Of a stretch of 64,000 bases of DNA, positions 37,008 to 46,049 are shown piece by piece. The position numbers and the translations under genes are program-made. The DNA is taken from the NCBI GenBank assembly GCA_016718825.1, contig JADKCL010000065.1:234241-298240 (forward strand), in the 5' to 3' direction. Source of the DNA: Bacteroidota bacterium (GTDB taxonomy: Bacteria; Bacteroidota; Bacteroidia; J057; JADKCL01). The stretch's first letter is position 1. Every line of letters begins with the position of its first letter. The notes below the pieces were generated by a model that was not told the DNA's origin, searched no databases, and worked only from the letters and a program-made list of their open reading frames with translations.

Positions 37008-37535
37008 TTAGTTGTCTTTTCTACTCGAGCACTCCATGGAGTCAATTCCGGATTGAAAATACTTGCAATAGGGTAAAACCGACTCCATCGTAGGGCTAAC
37101 TGGCTTTCCCATTGAATCAAAAATTGATAAACTAAACGAGTAGAATTTTTGACCATCCGCCTTCGCGAAGTTGGAATCTAATTGGCAGGTAATCAAGCGT
37201 TCATCTGGGAATAGGTCATCTAGATTCTTCGACCTCCATTGAAATTCTCTCCAATATTGATCATATGTACCTTGCCCGAATTGTTTGTCCATCCAACTTA
37301 GAAATTGGTTATGGCAATGGAGGGTGAAGAAATGAATCCCATAATATCGCAAGGTATCCCCCATCATGATCGTGGTGATCTTCGAATAAATTACGGAGTC
37401 ATAAGGACATGTAGAGCCTTGATCTGGCTCCTTTGGCTCAAGACTAGCATTCCTAACGCCTTCTGACTGGGTTCCGCATGAAATCAGCACGAACGAAACA
37501 ATAAGGACGAAAATAAGGATGCTTCCGATTTTCAT
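37008..37535 (-). CDS. Hypothetical lipoprotein
   Basis: 175 aa. The lipoprotein signal peptide is MKIGSILIFVLIVSFVLISC. The mature part includes TLHCHNQFLSWMDKQFGQG and YWREFQWRSKNLDDLFPDE, with five Cys; no family is recognised. It is the last gene of the accessory patch before the signalling cluster. The adjacent gap 37536-37737 shows no gene. Confidence 0.55.
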   Translation of the reverse strand: MKIGSILIFVLIVSFVLISCGTQSEGVRNASLEPKEPDQGSTCPYDSVIYSKITTIMMGDTLRYYGIHFFTLHCHNQFLSWMDKQFGQGTYDQYWREFQWRSKNLDDLFPDERLITCQLDSNFAKADGQKFYSFSLSIFDSMGKPVSPTMESVLPYCKYFQSGIDSMECSSRKDN

Positions 37536-37737
37536 GATAATTGAATTAATAGTTGTGGTTCCTTTTCATTTTTCGTGGGTAGCCATTCATCTCAACGCTA
37601 GGCTACTAAGTGCAAATTTCCATCGATGCGCCTATAAATGTCTTCAATTCTGAAGGGTTAAACTCATTTCTCCGCCAAAAGCGCAGAATTCCGCTCCACC
37701 GACCTTCGATAATTTTGCGAAACTTCTAGAATGCTTC

Positions 37738-38871
37738 CTAATTCCCCTTCGGATTTGCCTTCGGCTTCGCCGGTTTCAATGCTGCCAAGGAATCCGCCTT
37801 ATGCGTCGAATCGGCTTTGGCTTCAAGGGCGAGGCTGTCGGCATACAGGACCTTTTTGAGGCTATCCATTTCAATCGAATCACGGACAAATTCTTTTCTT
37901 GCCTCCAATTTCTCCCGTTCCGCTTTTCCCCAGTCCACCTGCAACAAAACAATCCCCAATGCCAACAATGCCGTGATCCCAAACACCAACGGAATCAAAT
38001 ACTTCTTCACAATCGGCACATGCTCCGCCGCAGGCGCGGCTACGGGTGCAGCTGCCTGCTCCACGGGCATTGTGCGTCCGAGGTGAATCGGTGGCTTGAT
38101 CGCCGTGTAACGGTTCGCAATATGTGGCGAAGCCGTGACATGCAGGAGTTGAACCGTAATATTGTCGTTGCCGCCGCCTTCGTTGGCTTCGTCGATCAGC
38201 AATTTGGCCTTTTCGTCCAGCGTTCCGGGGCCCGCAAGCACCTTTTGGATGCCCGTATCGCCCGTCATGCCATACAAGCCATCCGAACACAACAAAAATA
38301 CATCGCCCTTTTTCGGGAAAATCGGCTCTGCGGTGACCTCAACTTCGACGTCGCCTTTGATGCCCAAGGCGCGGGTCAATTCATTTTTCCGCGGATGCAA
38401 TTCGGCGTCTTCCTCCGCAATCGTACCTTGATCGACCAAGCGTTGCACAAAACTATGGTCGCGGCTGAGCTTGAACAGCTTGCCATCGGTGTAAATGTAG
38501 GCACGGCTGTCGCCCACGTGCGCGATCCACAAGCCAGTTTCCTTTTGCAGAATGGCCACACAGGTGGTTCCCATTCCCTTGAGTGCCGGTTGGCTCAGGG
38601 CTGTGGCGTAGATTTGTTCGTTGGCAAATGCGATGGCCTTTTCGAGCGAAGCGGCTGGGTTTTCTGCCTTGTCCCTTGCCATAAACTCGAGGATGCTGTC
38701 CACCGCAATTTGCGATGCCTTGGCACCGCCGACATGGCCACCCATGCCGTCACAAACCACAAATACCTGCCCCCAATAATATTCGGCATGGCCTTGATTG
38801 TCCTCATTGGCCGCGCGAACCTTGCCGACATCGGTACGTGCTACATGAATTATCTGCAAGGGTGTTTCCAT
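37738..38871 (-). CDS. PPM/PP2C-type protein serine/threonine phosphatase, membrane-anchored
   Basis: 377 aa from METPLQIIHVA (an in-frame TTG at 38886 is less likely). PP2C motifs with metal-binding Asp residues: VRAANEDNQG, VVCDGMGGHVGG, WIAHVGDSRAYI, LLCSDGLYGMTGD and EGGGNDNITVQLL. After the catalytic domain come an Ala/Pro linker, one membrane segment (LIPLVFGITALLALGIVLL) and a charged helical tail ending in Lys/Pro/Ala repeats. It should remove phosphate from Ser/Thr, countering the two kinases at 46050 and 49253. It follows the FHA/vWA gene by 11 bases. Confidence 0.9.
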   Translation of the reverse strand: METPLQIIHVARTDVGKVRAANEDNQGHAEYYWGQVFVVCDGMGGHVGGAKASQIAVDSILEFMARDKAENPAASLEKAIAFANEQIYATALSQPALKGMGTTCVAILQKETGLWIAHVGDSRAYIYTDGKLFKLSRDHSFVQRLVDQGTIAEEDAELHPRKNELTRALGIKGDVEVEVTAEPIFPKKGDVFLLCSDGLYGMTGDTGIQKVLAGPGTLDEKAKLLIDEANEGGGNDNITVQLLHVTASPHIANRYTAIKPPIHLGRTMPVEQAAAPVAAPAAEHVPIVKKYLIPLVFGITALLALGIVLLQVDWGKAEREKLEARKEFVRDSIEMDSLKKVLYADSLALEAKADSTHKADSLAALKPAKPKANPKGN

Positions 38872-38882
38872 CGCGTCGTGTA

Positions 38883-40445
38883 TCAAATGTAAAAATGCAG
38901 AATGGCATCGCCGGCCTTGATTTCGTCGCCATGACGCAATTCGGCTTGGTTGATGCGGCTGCCATTGAGGCTTGTGCCATTGGTACTTCCCAGATCCAGC
39001 AACAGGTATTTTCCGCCCTGGTAAATGACCTGAAAATGCGTGCGGGAAATGGTGCTGACATTAAATTGAACATCGCAGCTTGCATCACGTCCCACGGTGG
39101 TTACCGGCGAAGGGAGGTCCATCGTCAGCGGTGCGCCGTTGACCATCGTCGTCAGGCGCGGCTGCTTGCCGTTGGCATACATTTCGGTGAGCAGGGTTTT
39201 GGCCTCCAATTCGGCTTCTGCGCGGCGTTTGGCCTCCTCGGTTTTGCGCTGACGCTCCGCTTCCTCGCGTTGCATTTGGCTCACCTGCTGATTTTGTTGG
39301 GCAAGACGTTGCTCCGTTTCGGCACCGCGGGCCTTCACTTCTTCCAATTTGCGCCTTTCGTCGGCTTGCCGGGCTTCTTCGTTTTGTTTGCGCTTGCGCA
39401 TCCAAAGGAAAATGCCTGCACCCGAACCGATCAGCAATACAATCAGCGCAATAAACAAGGCGATATTGTCGCCGATCCATTCGCCAAAAGATTTTGAAGG
39501 AGAGGTGTAATTCACTGTCAAATTCTCGGTTCCGGCAACCAATTGGACCGAATGCGATTTTCCATCTTTGGGAATTGCGGATTCGAAGGAGAATTGGTAA
39601 TCCATGCCCAATGCCCGCTGTGTGGATTCTTCGGTGAATTCGAGCAAGGTTTTGGTAGCGTCGTTGAGCCCATCCTTTTTGACTTCGTAGCTGCGCCCAT
39701 AAGTGAGATCCGCCATATTGTTCAGCGAATATTTCTCACTCATTTGCTGATAGCGCAGGTTGTACACGGCGACATCGGCCTTGCGGGCTTCGGCGGTTGC
39801 CATCGAGGCATCCACATTTTGGTTGTGAATATTGGGGAATTCCGCGCTCAGGACAATCAGCACTTTTGCCCGTGACTTCGTCCGCGCCAATTGTTTGACG
39901 GCTTCCGAAATCGCAGGATACAATTCGGAGCCATGTCCCTCGTCGATGCCTTTGCCGTTGGGTGCTTTGACGTTCTTAACCTCCGCTCGCAGGGCCGCTG
40001 TGTCTGCGTCAAATCCGTCGCTGAGATAATTCAGCGTTTTGGATCCGTCGTTTTTGTCGGTCCAGGCAAAACTGGCAACGTTGATTTCGTCGGCTTCGTC
40101 GGTGAGGATATCGGGCAAGGCATTCAGGATCAGTTGTCTGAAAAACTTGTTTTGCGCGTCGCGGGCCTTCGAAGGCAGGTATTCCCAGATGATCAGAATG
40201 CTTTTGGCAAATCCGGAATCATTGGGTGCGGCATTTTTGACTTCGAATTTGACCTCCTTTTCATCCTCCAGCACCTTGAAATAGCCCTCCGGATGCACGT
40301 TGGGATCGCGGTCATTGACTTCAAAGGCGACGGTCGGGTGTTTGGCTGCCTCGCCTTCACCTTTTTGTTTGAGTTGTGCCCAGGCGAATCCGCTTCCAAG
40401 CAACAGCCAAGCCAAGAAAACAGGGAGCAAGCGCAATGTTTTCAT
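38883..40445 (-). CDS. vWA-like/FHA membrane protein
   Basis: 520 aa from MKTLRLLPVFLAWLL; a TTG at 40454 extends the frame by three codons. A signal peptide is followed by a ~280-residue extracytoplasmic part with a vWA-like outline (SILIIWEYLPSK, KVLIVLSAEF), a membrane segment (IGDNIALFIALIVLLIGSG), a long charged coiled coil (EEARQADERRKLEEVKARG and on), and a cytoplasmic FHA domain (VTTVGRDASCDVQF, ISRTHFQVIYQG, LGSTNGTSLNG). The FHA domain binds phosphothreonine, so it may link an outside sensor to the kinases. It is part of a minus-strand operon with PP2C and FHA genes. Confidence 0.8.
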   Translation of the reverse strand: MKTLRLLPVFLAWLLLGSGFAWAQLKQKGEGEAAKHPTVAFEVNDRDPNVHPEGYFKVLEDEKEVKFEVKNAAPNDSGFAKSILIIWEYLPSKARDAQNKFFRQLILNALPDILTDEADEINVASFAWTDKNDGSKTLNYLSDGFDADTAALRAEVKNVKAPNGKGIDEGHGSELYPAISEAVKQLARTKSRAKVLIVLSAEFPNIHNQNVDASMATAEARKADVAVYNLRYQQMSEKYSLNNMADLTYGRSYEVKKDGLNDATKTLLEFTEESTQRALGMDYQFSFESAIPKDGKSHSVQLVAGTENLTVNYTSPSKSFGEWIGDNIALFIALIVLLIGSGAGIFLWMRKRKQNEEARQADERRKLEEVKARGAETEQRLAQQNQQVSQMQREEAERQRKTEEAKRRAEAELEAKTLLTEMYANGKQPRLTTMVNGAPLTMDLPSPVTTVGRDASCDVQFNVSTISRTHFQVIYQGGKYLLLDLGSTNGTSLNGSRINQAELRHGDEIKAGDAILHFYI

Positions 40446-40450
40446 CGGGA

Positions 40451-41065
40451 TCAAATCGGGGTTTTGAAACGGAAGACCGTCTTGCCGAATTTCAGCGTAT
40501 CGCCATCGACGACCTCCATGGGTTGGCCCACTTCGATTTCGTCGTCGTTGATGAATGTGCCGTTGGCTGCCATCTCGTCCTTGAGGTAGAATTTCCCTTT
40601 TTTGAAGAGGATGGTGGCGTGGTGACCCGAAATGCTCGGATCGCCTGCGACAGTGATGTCATTGCCCGGATTGCGGCCGACCGTATTGTTGCCTTCGTAG
40701 AGACGGTAGTCGATGCCCATCGGGTCGAGGGTATAGCTGATGAGCCAACCGACGATTTTGCGGGTAGCGCGCTGATGCACAACCTCCTTGATGTCGCCAC
40801 CTTGTTGCACTTCCTCGACCTCCTGAATAAAGGTTTTGTTCAGGTCGCGCTTGGGCGGCGGATTCACTGCAATCGGATTGGGATTGGCATCGCCGCCGAA
40901 AATCTGTGTTTTGTCGCCGAGGGAGGTCTTTTCATTGCCGCCGTGATCGCCGACCTTGGTTTTGTCATCCCCGCCGAATCCGCCGGCAGGCTTGGGGCAG
41001 TAGGGACATTCGGAGAGCTCTTCCTTGTAAAAGTGGCCCTTTTCGCATTGTTGATAGCCTTTCAT
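40451..41065 (-). CDS. FHA-domain protein with N-terminal Cys-rich knuckle
   Basis: 204 aa from MKGYQQCEKGHFYKE. The N-terminus has a zinc-ribbon-like CEKGHFYKEELSECPYC block, then a low-complexity linker with TQIF/KTKVGD repeats that contain Thr residues suitable for phosphorylation. A C-terminal FHA domain follows (NTVGRNPGNDITV, ISGHHATILFKKG, ANGTFINDDEI). It probably acts as a phospho-dependent adaptor. The order FHA gene, vWA/FHA, PP2C on one strand with gaps of 5-11 bases indicates a single operon. Confidence 0.8.
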   Translation of the reverse strand: MKGYQQCEKGHFYKEELSECPYCPKPAGGFGGDDKTKVGDHGGNEKTSLGDKTQIFGGDANPNPIAVNPPPKRDLNKTFIQEVEEVQQGGDIKEVVHQRATRKIVGWLISYTLDPMGIDYRLYEGNNTVGRNPGNDITVAGDPSISGHHATILFKKGKFYLKDEMAANGTFINDDEIEVGQPMEVVDGDTLKFGKTVFRFKTPI

Positions 41066-41129
41066 ATATCTGAATTCAGAGTTGTGTTTCAAAGATAAGA
41101 GAATATTGGATAGGGGGGAGGGGCCTTTC

Positions 41130-43505
41130 CTAAATACTATCCTTCCGCCGCATCGCCACGGCGACCACCGCCAACAGCCCGCCGGTCATTACGCAGAGCA
41201 CCAACAAATCCAATTCGTAGGTGAATGCCAAGGCGCCAAAGCGCTTTTCGTAGGTCGGATGGAATTGGTCCTCAAGGGCTTCACGGGCCGTGATCGTGCT
41301 GTCCATGGATCCGCGGATTGCCTCTTTGGCGAATTCATCCTCCTCCTCGATTTCATTGCTCAAGCCGTCGTAGCTGCTGTTGTGCACACGCTCCTGCAAC
41401 AGGGTCAGGCCTTCGTTGCCCCATCTTGTCGGACTCACATAGCTGACGATTTCCATCATTTGGTTGCCCATTGGTGCCACGACGCCAGCCAACATCACCT
41501 GCGGAATCAGCACCAAAGGCACAATCGTCATCGCTTTTTCGGCGGTATTGACCAATGCCGAAATCATCAAACCCAATGCCGTCGCGCAGACAATCAGCAG
41601 CCAAACCCAGCCGATGGTCGCACCCAAACTATGCCATCCGGGTTCGAGATTTTGGAACCCGATCAGGATAATCACGGAAAACAATACGGATTGGATCAAT
41701 CCAAAAAATGCCAGAACGAGCAATTTACTGAGGATATAAGGGCCGATCCGCAGGTTAAACATCCGTTCGCGGCGGTAAACGGCTGCCTCGGTGACGATTT
41801 CACGCGCGGCATTGCTCGTCCCGAACCAAACTGCACTCAAGGTGATCAGGAACGGCACTGACAGCGTCAACTTGGAAAAAATCAGGCAAACCAAAATGGC
41901 AATAATCGGTGCCTGCCCGATCAAAATCCCGATGTTGAGCAGGTCATTGGTTTTGATCCGGAAATACCTGCGGCTGAGCCAAAACCATTCGACGAAAATG
42001 TTCTTGTCACTCCGTTTCACGAGTCTTGGATTGGAGATATTCGTCACCGGTTTGGGTTGTACCCCCTTGCCGCGGAATTTTTGAATCCATCCTGCCGCCC
42101 GTTCGCCGCAAATATTGGCATAAACCTCCACGGCAGTGCGCACCCCGAAGTAGGTTTTGTAGTCGGCGATGCTGCCTTCGTAGACCATGGCGCCGCCCTC
42201 GGCCATAAAAATCACCGAATCCATGTATTCCAAGTCCTCCGGTTTATGCGTCACCATCACCACCGTCGTGCCTTTGTGGGCGAGTTCCTGCAAGATTTTG
42301 AGGAATTCCTCGATCGTTTGCGGGTCGAGTGGGGAAGTCGGTTCGTCGAGAAAAAGAATGAGCGGATCCGTCAACAATTCCACCGCAATCGACACCCTTT
42401 TGCGCTGCCCGCCGCTGATTTTGGCAATCGGACTGTGCCGGATATGCCCGATGCGCAGGCGTTGCAAAACGTCCGCAATCTTGGTTTCAATTTCCTGCTG
42501 ACTCGGCTTTTCCATTCGAAGGCGGGCTGCATAATACAGCGACTGCTCGACGGTCAATTCCTTGTGAACGATATCATCCTGAGGCACATAACCAATCAGC
42601 GTTTTCAGAAAGGCGTAATTCTGGACGAGTTCGAGGTTATGCAGATACACCTTGCCTTGGGTGGCCGGGGCCTCGCCCGTGAGGCATTTGAGCAGCGTAC
42701 TTTTGCCGCAGCCTGAAGGGCCCATAATGGCGACCAACCGTCCGGCAGGAATCTCGAGCGTGGTATCCTGCAGGCCGACCTTGCCATTCGGAAATTGTTT
42801 GCGGATGGCCTCGGTGCGAATCGCAATTTCGCCGGTCAGCGTTTTTGGACCGTGGTCGAGCGAAAGCACATTGCGCCCGACGATGACGGTGTCGCCCGGT
42901 TGCACCTGCGCGGTCCCGTGTACGCGTTGCCCATTCAGAAACGTGCCGTTGGTGCTGCCAAGGTCGATCAGCATGACTTTGCCGTCGGGGAGTTTGCGCA
43001 ATTTGGCATGGAGGCGGCTCACGAGGCTGGAATCGATCACGACGTCGCATTCGCTGCTGCGCCCGATGCTGATTTCCGGCTTGGATTGCAGCAAGGCGAG
43101 CAGGCTTTTGCCGATTTGGGAGGAGACATTTGCCTCAGCCCGTGGTGAAGGAGATGCCTGCTGCTTTGCAGGAACCGATTCCCCGAAAACCATCCGACCA
43201 ACGTTGGATCCCCCGAAACTGACCTCGTCGCGCCATTGTAAGGCAGTCGGCTGATGCGCCGGAATACGTATGCCATGGACAAAAGTGCCATTCGTGCTGC
43301 CTTGGTCGATCAGCAAGCAATTTCCCTTTTCATCGAGGATCAATTGTGCATGTATCCTCGAAATCAGGTCGCTTTTGAAAGCGACGTCGACCTTGTCTTT
43401 CTGCGTGCCGACGGTAATCAGCCGCTCCTCGCCGATGGGAACCGTGACTGTGAGCAGATTTTCGCCGTTTTGATAGAATGTCAGGATATTTACCGATCTT
43501 TTCAT
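41130..43505 (-). CDS. FHA-regulated ABC transporter (ATPase and permease fused)
   Basis: 791 aa from MKRSVNILTFYQN. Two N-terminal FHA domains (VGTQKDKVDVAFKSDLISRIH, LIDQGSTNGTFVHG; then SIGRSSECDVVIDSSLVSRLH, LGSTNGTFLNG). The ABC ATPase has Walker A GPSGCGKST, signature KISGGQRKRVSI and Walker B LILFLDEPT. A six-helix ABC2-type permease occupies the last ~300 residues. The same architecture occurs in mycobacterial Rv1747, where a Ser/Thr kinase phosphorylates the transporter. Substrate unknown; probably lipid or cell-wall export. The D-loop has SPLDPQ where SGLDP is usual. Confidence 0.88.
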   Translation of the reverse strand: MKRSVNILTFYQNGENLLTVTVPIGEERLITVGTQKDKVDVAFKSDLISRIHAQLILDEKGNCLLIDQGSTNGTFVHGIRIPAHQPTALQWRDEVSFGGSNVGRMVFGESVPAKQQASPSPRAEANVSSQIGKSLLALLQSKPEISIGRSSECDVVIDSSLVSRLHAKLRKLPDGKVMLIDLGSTNGTFLNGQRVHGTAQVQPGDTVIVGRNVLSLDHGPKTLTGEIAIRTEAIRKQFPNGKVGLQDTTLEIPAGRLVAIMGPSGCGKSTLLKCLTGEAPATQGKVYLHNLELVQNYAFLKTLIGYVPQDDIVHKELTVEQSLYYAARLRMEKPSQQEIETKIADVLQRLRIGHIRHSPIAKISGGQRKRVSIAVELLTDPLILFLDEPTSPLDPQTIEEFLKILQELAHKGTTVVMVTHKPEDLEYMDSVIFMAEGGAMVYEGSIADYKTYFGVRTAVEVYANICGERAAGWIQKFRGKGVQPKPVTNISNPRLVKRSDKNIFVEWFWLSRRYFRIKTNDLLNIGILIGQAPIIAILVCLIFSKLTLSVPFLITLSAVWFGTSNAAREIVTEAAVYRRERMFNLRIGPYILSKLLVLAFFGLIQSVLFSVIILIGFQNLEPGWHSLGATIGWVWLLIVCATALGLMISALVNTAEKAMTIVPLVLIPQVMLAGVVAPMGNQMMEIVSYVSPTRWGNEGLTLLQERVHNSSYDGLSNEIEEEDEFAKEAIRGSMDSTITAREALEDQFHPTYEKRFGALAFTYELDLLVLCVMTGGLLAVVAVAMRRKDSI

Positions 43506-43517
43506 TACAATTGAAGG

Positions 43518-44414
43518 ATGATTCAGGCAATGATATTCACGAATTGGCGGAACATTTCCAAACTCCTGCTTGGAGGGATGCTCCTTTTTGCAACGGCCTG
43601 CGAAAACGGCGATGCTGGAAAAGGCGTCGAATCCCAGGACGATGTTGCAACGGCCTTGCTTTGTGACCCCGCAACCTACGATTTGGAATGCATGAAGAGC
43701 GAGCAAACGTCCACAAGCGATGCCTTGCTCGATGCGATTGGCGGAATTAAAAAGGAAATCATCAACGTTGCGGGCGGGGATGTACCCGACGAACGGCAAG
43801 ACGAATACGGAGACAATAGTCGCAAGGAAATCGAACGCGAATTTCCCGTGATCGCAGGTCATCCAAAATTGCCACTGTTGAACGGGTTGATGCGCAAATT
43901 GCTGAAATTGAGGAGAGAACCGAGTGAGATTGGCTACAATATTTATGTAGTGAATTCGGAGATGGTCAATGCCTTTACGCTCGGCGGGGAGATTTATGTC
44001 ACGAATACCTTGCTCGATCAGGCGGAGAGCATCGACGAATTGGCCTGCATCATCGGGCACGAAATCGGGCACAATGAACTGGGACATATTGCGGAAAAAC
44101 TCAAAGAAGTGGAGTTGGCGCAGGGCATTTTGGGGGAGGAGGCCGGTGCAGCATTTGCGGGTTTTGTGGGACTCGTCACGATGGGATTTAATCAGGTGAA
44201 TGAAGCGCAGGCGGATCTGTATGGCATTGACCTCGCGCTCGCCGGTGGGTACGATGCCTGCCGCGGAATTGACTTTTGGGACCGGATGCAAAGCCATGAA
44301 GGTCAGGTGAGTGAATTCGATAATTTTTTCCGCAGCCATCCTTATTCTTCGCGTCGCGCTGAATGTTACCGGAGTCACATTTCCACCTTGCATCAATTAT
44401 CCTGCGACAAGTGA
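43518..44414 (+). CDS. M48-family metallopeptidase, lipoprotein
   Basis: 298 aa (start 43518 or the ATG at 43530). The lipoprotein signal ends LLLGGMLLFATAC. The catalytic motif is IIGHEIGHNELGH (HExxH) with the third ligand in NEAQADLYGI, and SEMVNAFTLGGEIYVTNTLL is the usual M48 block. It acts as a periplasmic or outer-membrane protease similar to BepA/LoiP. It diverges from the FHA-ABC transporter with only 12 bases between the two starts, so both promoters must overlap coding sequence. Confidence 0.85.
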   Translation: MIQAMIFTNWRNISKLLLGGMLLFATACENGDAGKGVESQDDVATALLCDPATYDLECMKSEQTSTSDALLDAIGGIKKEIINVAGGDVPDERQDEYGDNSRKEIEREFPVIAGHPKLPLLNGLMRKLLKLRREPSEIGYNIYVVNSEMVNAFTLGGEIYVTNTLLDQAESIDELACIIGHEIGHNELGHIAEKLKEVELAQGILGEEAGAAFAGFVGLVTMGFNQVNEAQADLYGIDLALAGGYDACRGIDFWDRMQSHEGQVSEFDNFFRSHPYSSRRAECYRSHISTLHQLSCDK

Positions 44415-44433
44415 TGGAAACCTCTGAAAATTT

Positions 44434-44496
44434 GCCACGAAGACACAAAGACACGAAGTCAAGTGTAGTTCTTCGTGCCTTCGTCTCTTCGTGGCC
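44434..44496. repeat. Palindromic extragenic repeat (copy B)
   Basis: gccacgaagacacaaagac pairs with tcttcgtggcc across a short spacer; the same family as 9558-9622. It sits between the M48 gene and the LEA2 gene. Confidence 0.65.
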
Positions 44497-44514
44497 AAAT
44501 CTATCCAACCAACC

Positions 44515-45408
44515 ATGAAAAAGAAGCTGATTTGGGCTGCTATCGGGTTGGTTGTCCTGCTGCTGATTGGTGGTGGAATCGTCGCGGCCACTTTCAAAAT
44601 GCCCGAATTTGTCGGTTTGGACGGTATTGAAATCCAAGAATTGGAGGGCAAGGACCTGCATGCCGTCGTCAAAGGCAAGATTTCCAATGCCAACTTCTTC
44701 GAATTGACCGCCCGCAAGCTCGACTATATTGTGACCTACCACGATACGCTGATCGGCCGCGGGAAATTACCCGAAGGTTTTGCACTCGCCGCAGGCGATA
44801 CCACCGAACTGGAATTGCCGGTGAAAATGGAATTGCAGGCCATATTTGCCGTCTACAAATCCATGCTCGCCAAGGACAAATGTCCCCTCGACATTCACCT
44901 TGAAGGCGAATTCACGCGCCTGCATTATGCGCACGGGCTCGACCTCCAAACAGAAATCGAGCCCGAGAAATTTATCAAGGATATCGTCGGCGGGTCGATG
45001 GGAAATTCGCCCATCAAATTTGAGGACTTGAGCTGGAAAACGAGCGACCTTCAAAATTCCGAATTCACCTTTGTCTCCGTGGTCAAAAATCCCTTGGACA
45101 TTCCCTTGGAGATGAAGGCCTTGACACTCTTTTTTTACAGCGAATCCAATCTGGAGGATCCGGCTGGAAACTGGAAGCTCGATGCGCCCGTTCCGTTGAA
45201 AGCCAATTACAGCACGCGCATCCCCGGAACGGTGAAAATCAAGCATTTGGAAGCGGGAAAAAGCATTGTCAAGACGATTTTTACGGGAGAAATTCGATAC
45301 GCGACCAAAGGCACGGTGACGCTCCAAATTGCAAAATTGCCCTTTGACATTCCCATTGAAGGAACGATGGTCATCGACCCTAAATCCGGAAAGGGAAAAT
45401 GGGAATAA
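44515..45408 (+). CDS. LEA type 2 family membrane-anchored protein
   Basis: 297 aa from MKKKLIWAAIGLVVLLLIGGG, an uncleaved membrane anchor or signal. Two tandem LEA2-like beta domains follow: first KDLHAVVKGKISNANFFELTARKLDY with GTTELELPVKME-like strands, then SEFTFVSVVKNPLDIPLEMKALTLFFY. LEA2/WHy domains are small fibronectin-like folds that bind lipids or ions in the envelope. It lies between the M48 gene and the membrane protein of the kinase cluster. Confidence 0.7.
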   Translation: MKKKLIWAAIGLVVLLLIGGGIVAATFKMPEFVGLDGIEIQELEGKDLHAVVKGKISNANFFELTARKLDYIVTYHDTLIGRGKLPEGFALAAGDTTELELPVKMELQAIFAVYKSMLAKDKCPLDIHLEGEFTRLHYAHGLDLQTEIEPEKFIKDIVGGSMGNSPIKFEDLSWKTSDLQNSEFTFVSVVKNPLDIPLEMKALTLFFYSESNLEDPAGNWKLDAPVPLKANYSTRIPGTVKIKHLEAGKSIVKTIFTGEIRYATKGTVTLQIAKLPFDIPIEGTMVIDPKSGKGKWE

Positions 45409-45445
45409 TCACGCAATTGGTTTCACCCATTCAAATGTGAAATAA

Positions 45446-45961
45446 ATGGAAGATGCCGTTCCCAACTTAAATCCGCAGGTGCCGCAAATTTCAGCAAAGA
45501 CCCACTGGAATCTGCGAATTTTTGCCTTGGTGACCATCGGCATCGCCTTGTGGTTTGGCGTGATTTCGATGGGAATGATGGTGAAGGCAATTGCGAAATC
45601 CGCTGAGGAAGGCGAAGCGCTGAATCTGGATGGCAAAGATGGGAACGGAGCGCTGGGTTCGATTCTGGCGGGTGGGGGGTATTTTCTGTTTTCTTTGACG
45701 ATGGCGATTACCGGCTTGGGCATTTTCTTTCAAAAACTTTGGAGCAGAAGCCTCGGGCGTATGATTTGTATTCTGGTCGAATTGATTGCGTTGTTTGTGC
45801 TGCTTTTTGCCATTGCGCTTGTCATCGCGGTTCATGAGCCCGAGGGAAAAGGAGAAGGAATTCGGCTTTTGGTGGGGGCAATATTTTTGATTTTCTACGC
45901 ATTTTGGGGCTGGTACAGCTTGCGCGGATTCGACTATTTCAAGCAGGGAAGTCGGATTTGA
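45446..45961 (+). CDS. Hypothetical membrane protein
   Basis: 171 aa with four hydrophobic segments (LVTIGIALWFGVISMGM, GYFLFSLTMAITGLGIFF, MICILVELIALFVLLFAIAL, GAIFLIFYAFWGWY) and a short charged loop (EEGEALNLDGKDG). No motif is recognised. It is 37 bases after the LEA2 gene and 88 bases before kinase 1, so it is probably in the same transcription unit. Confidence 0.6.
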   Translation: MEDAVPNLNPQVPQISAKTHWNLRIFALVTIGIALWFGVISMGMMVKAIAKSAEEGEALNLDGKDGNGALGSILAGGGYFLFSLTMAITGLGIFFQKLWSRSLGRMICILVELIALFVLLFAIALVIAVHEPEGKGEGIRLLVGAIFLIFYAFWGWYSLRGFDYFKQGSRI

Positions 45962-46002
45962 TAGCGTTTGTACGGCCTTCTTGAATGCATTGCGAACTTC
46001 CA

Positions 46003-46034
46003 TTTGACATTTTGCCCAACGAGCGGTAATTTGG
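46003..46034 (+). promoter_or_regulatory. Possible promoter of kinase 1
   Basis: TTTG at 46003-46006 and TAATTTGG at 46027-46034 with a 20-base spacer approximate the Bacteroidota -33/-7 pattern (one mismatch in the -7 box), 15 bases before the start codon. Confidence 0.35.
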
Positions 46035-46049
46035 TGGAAACCAATTCGA

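Noticed and set aside
44100..44742. Reverse-strand ORF over M48/LEA2 genes
   Set aside because: Crosses the palindromic repeat and two well-supported plus-strand genes.
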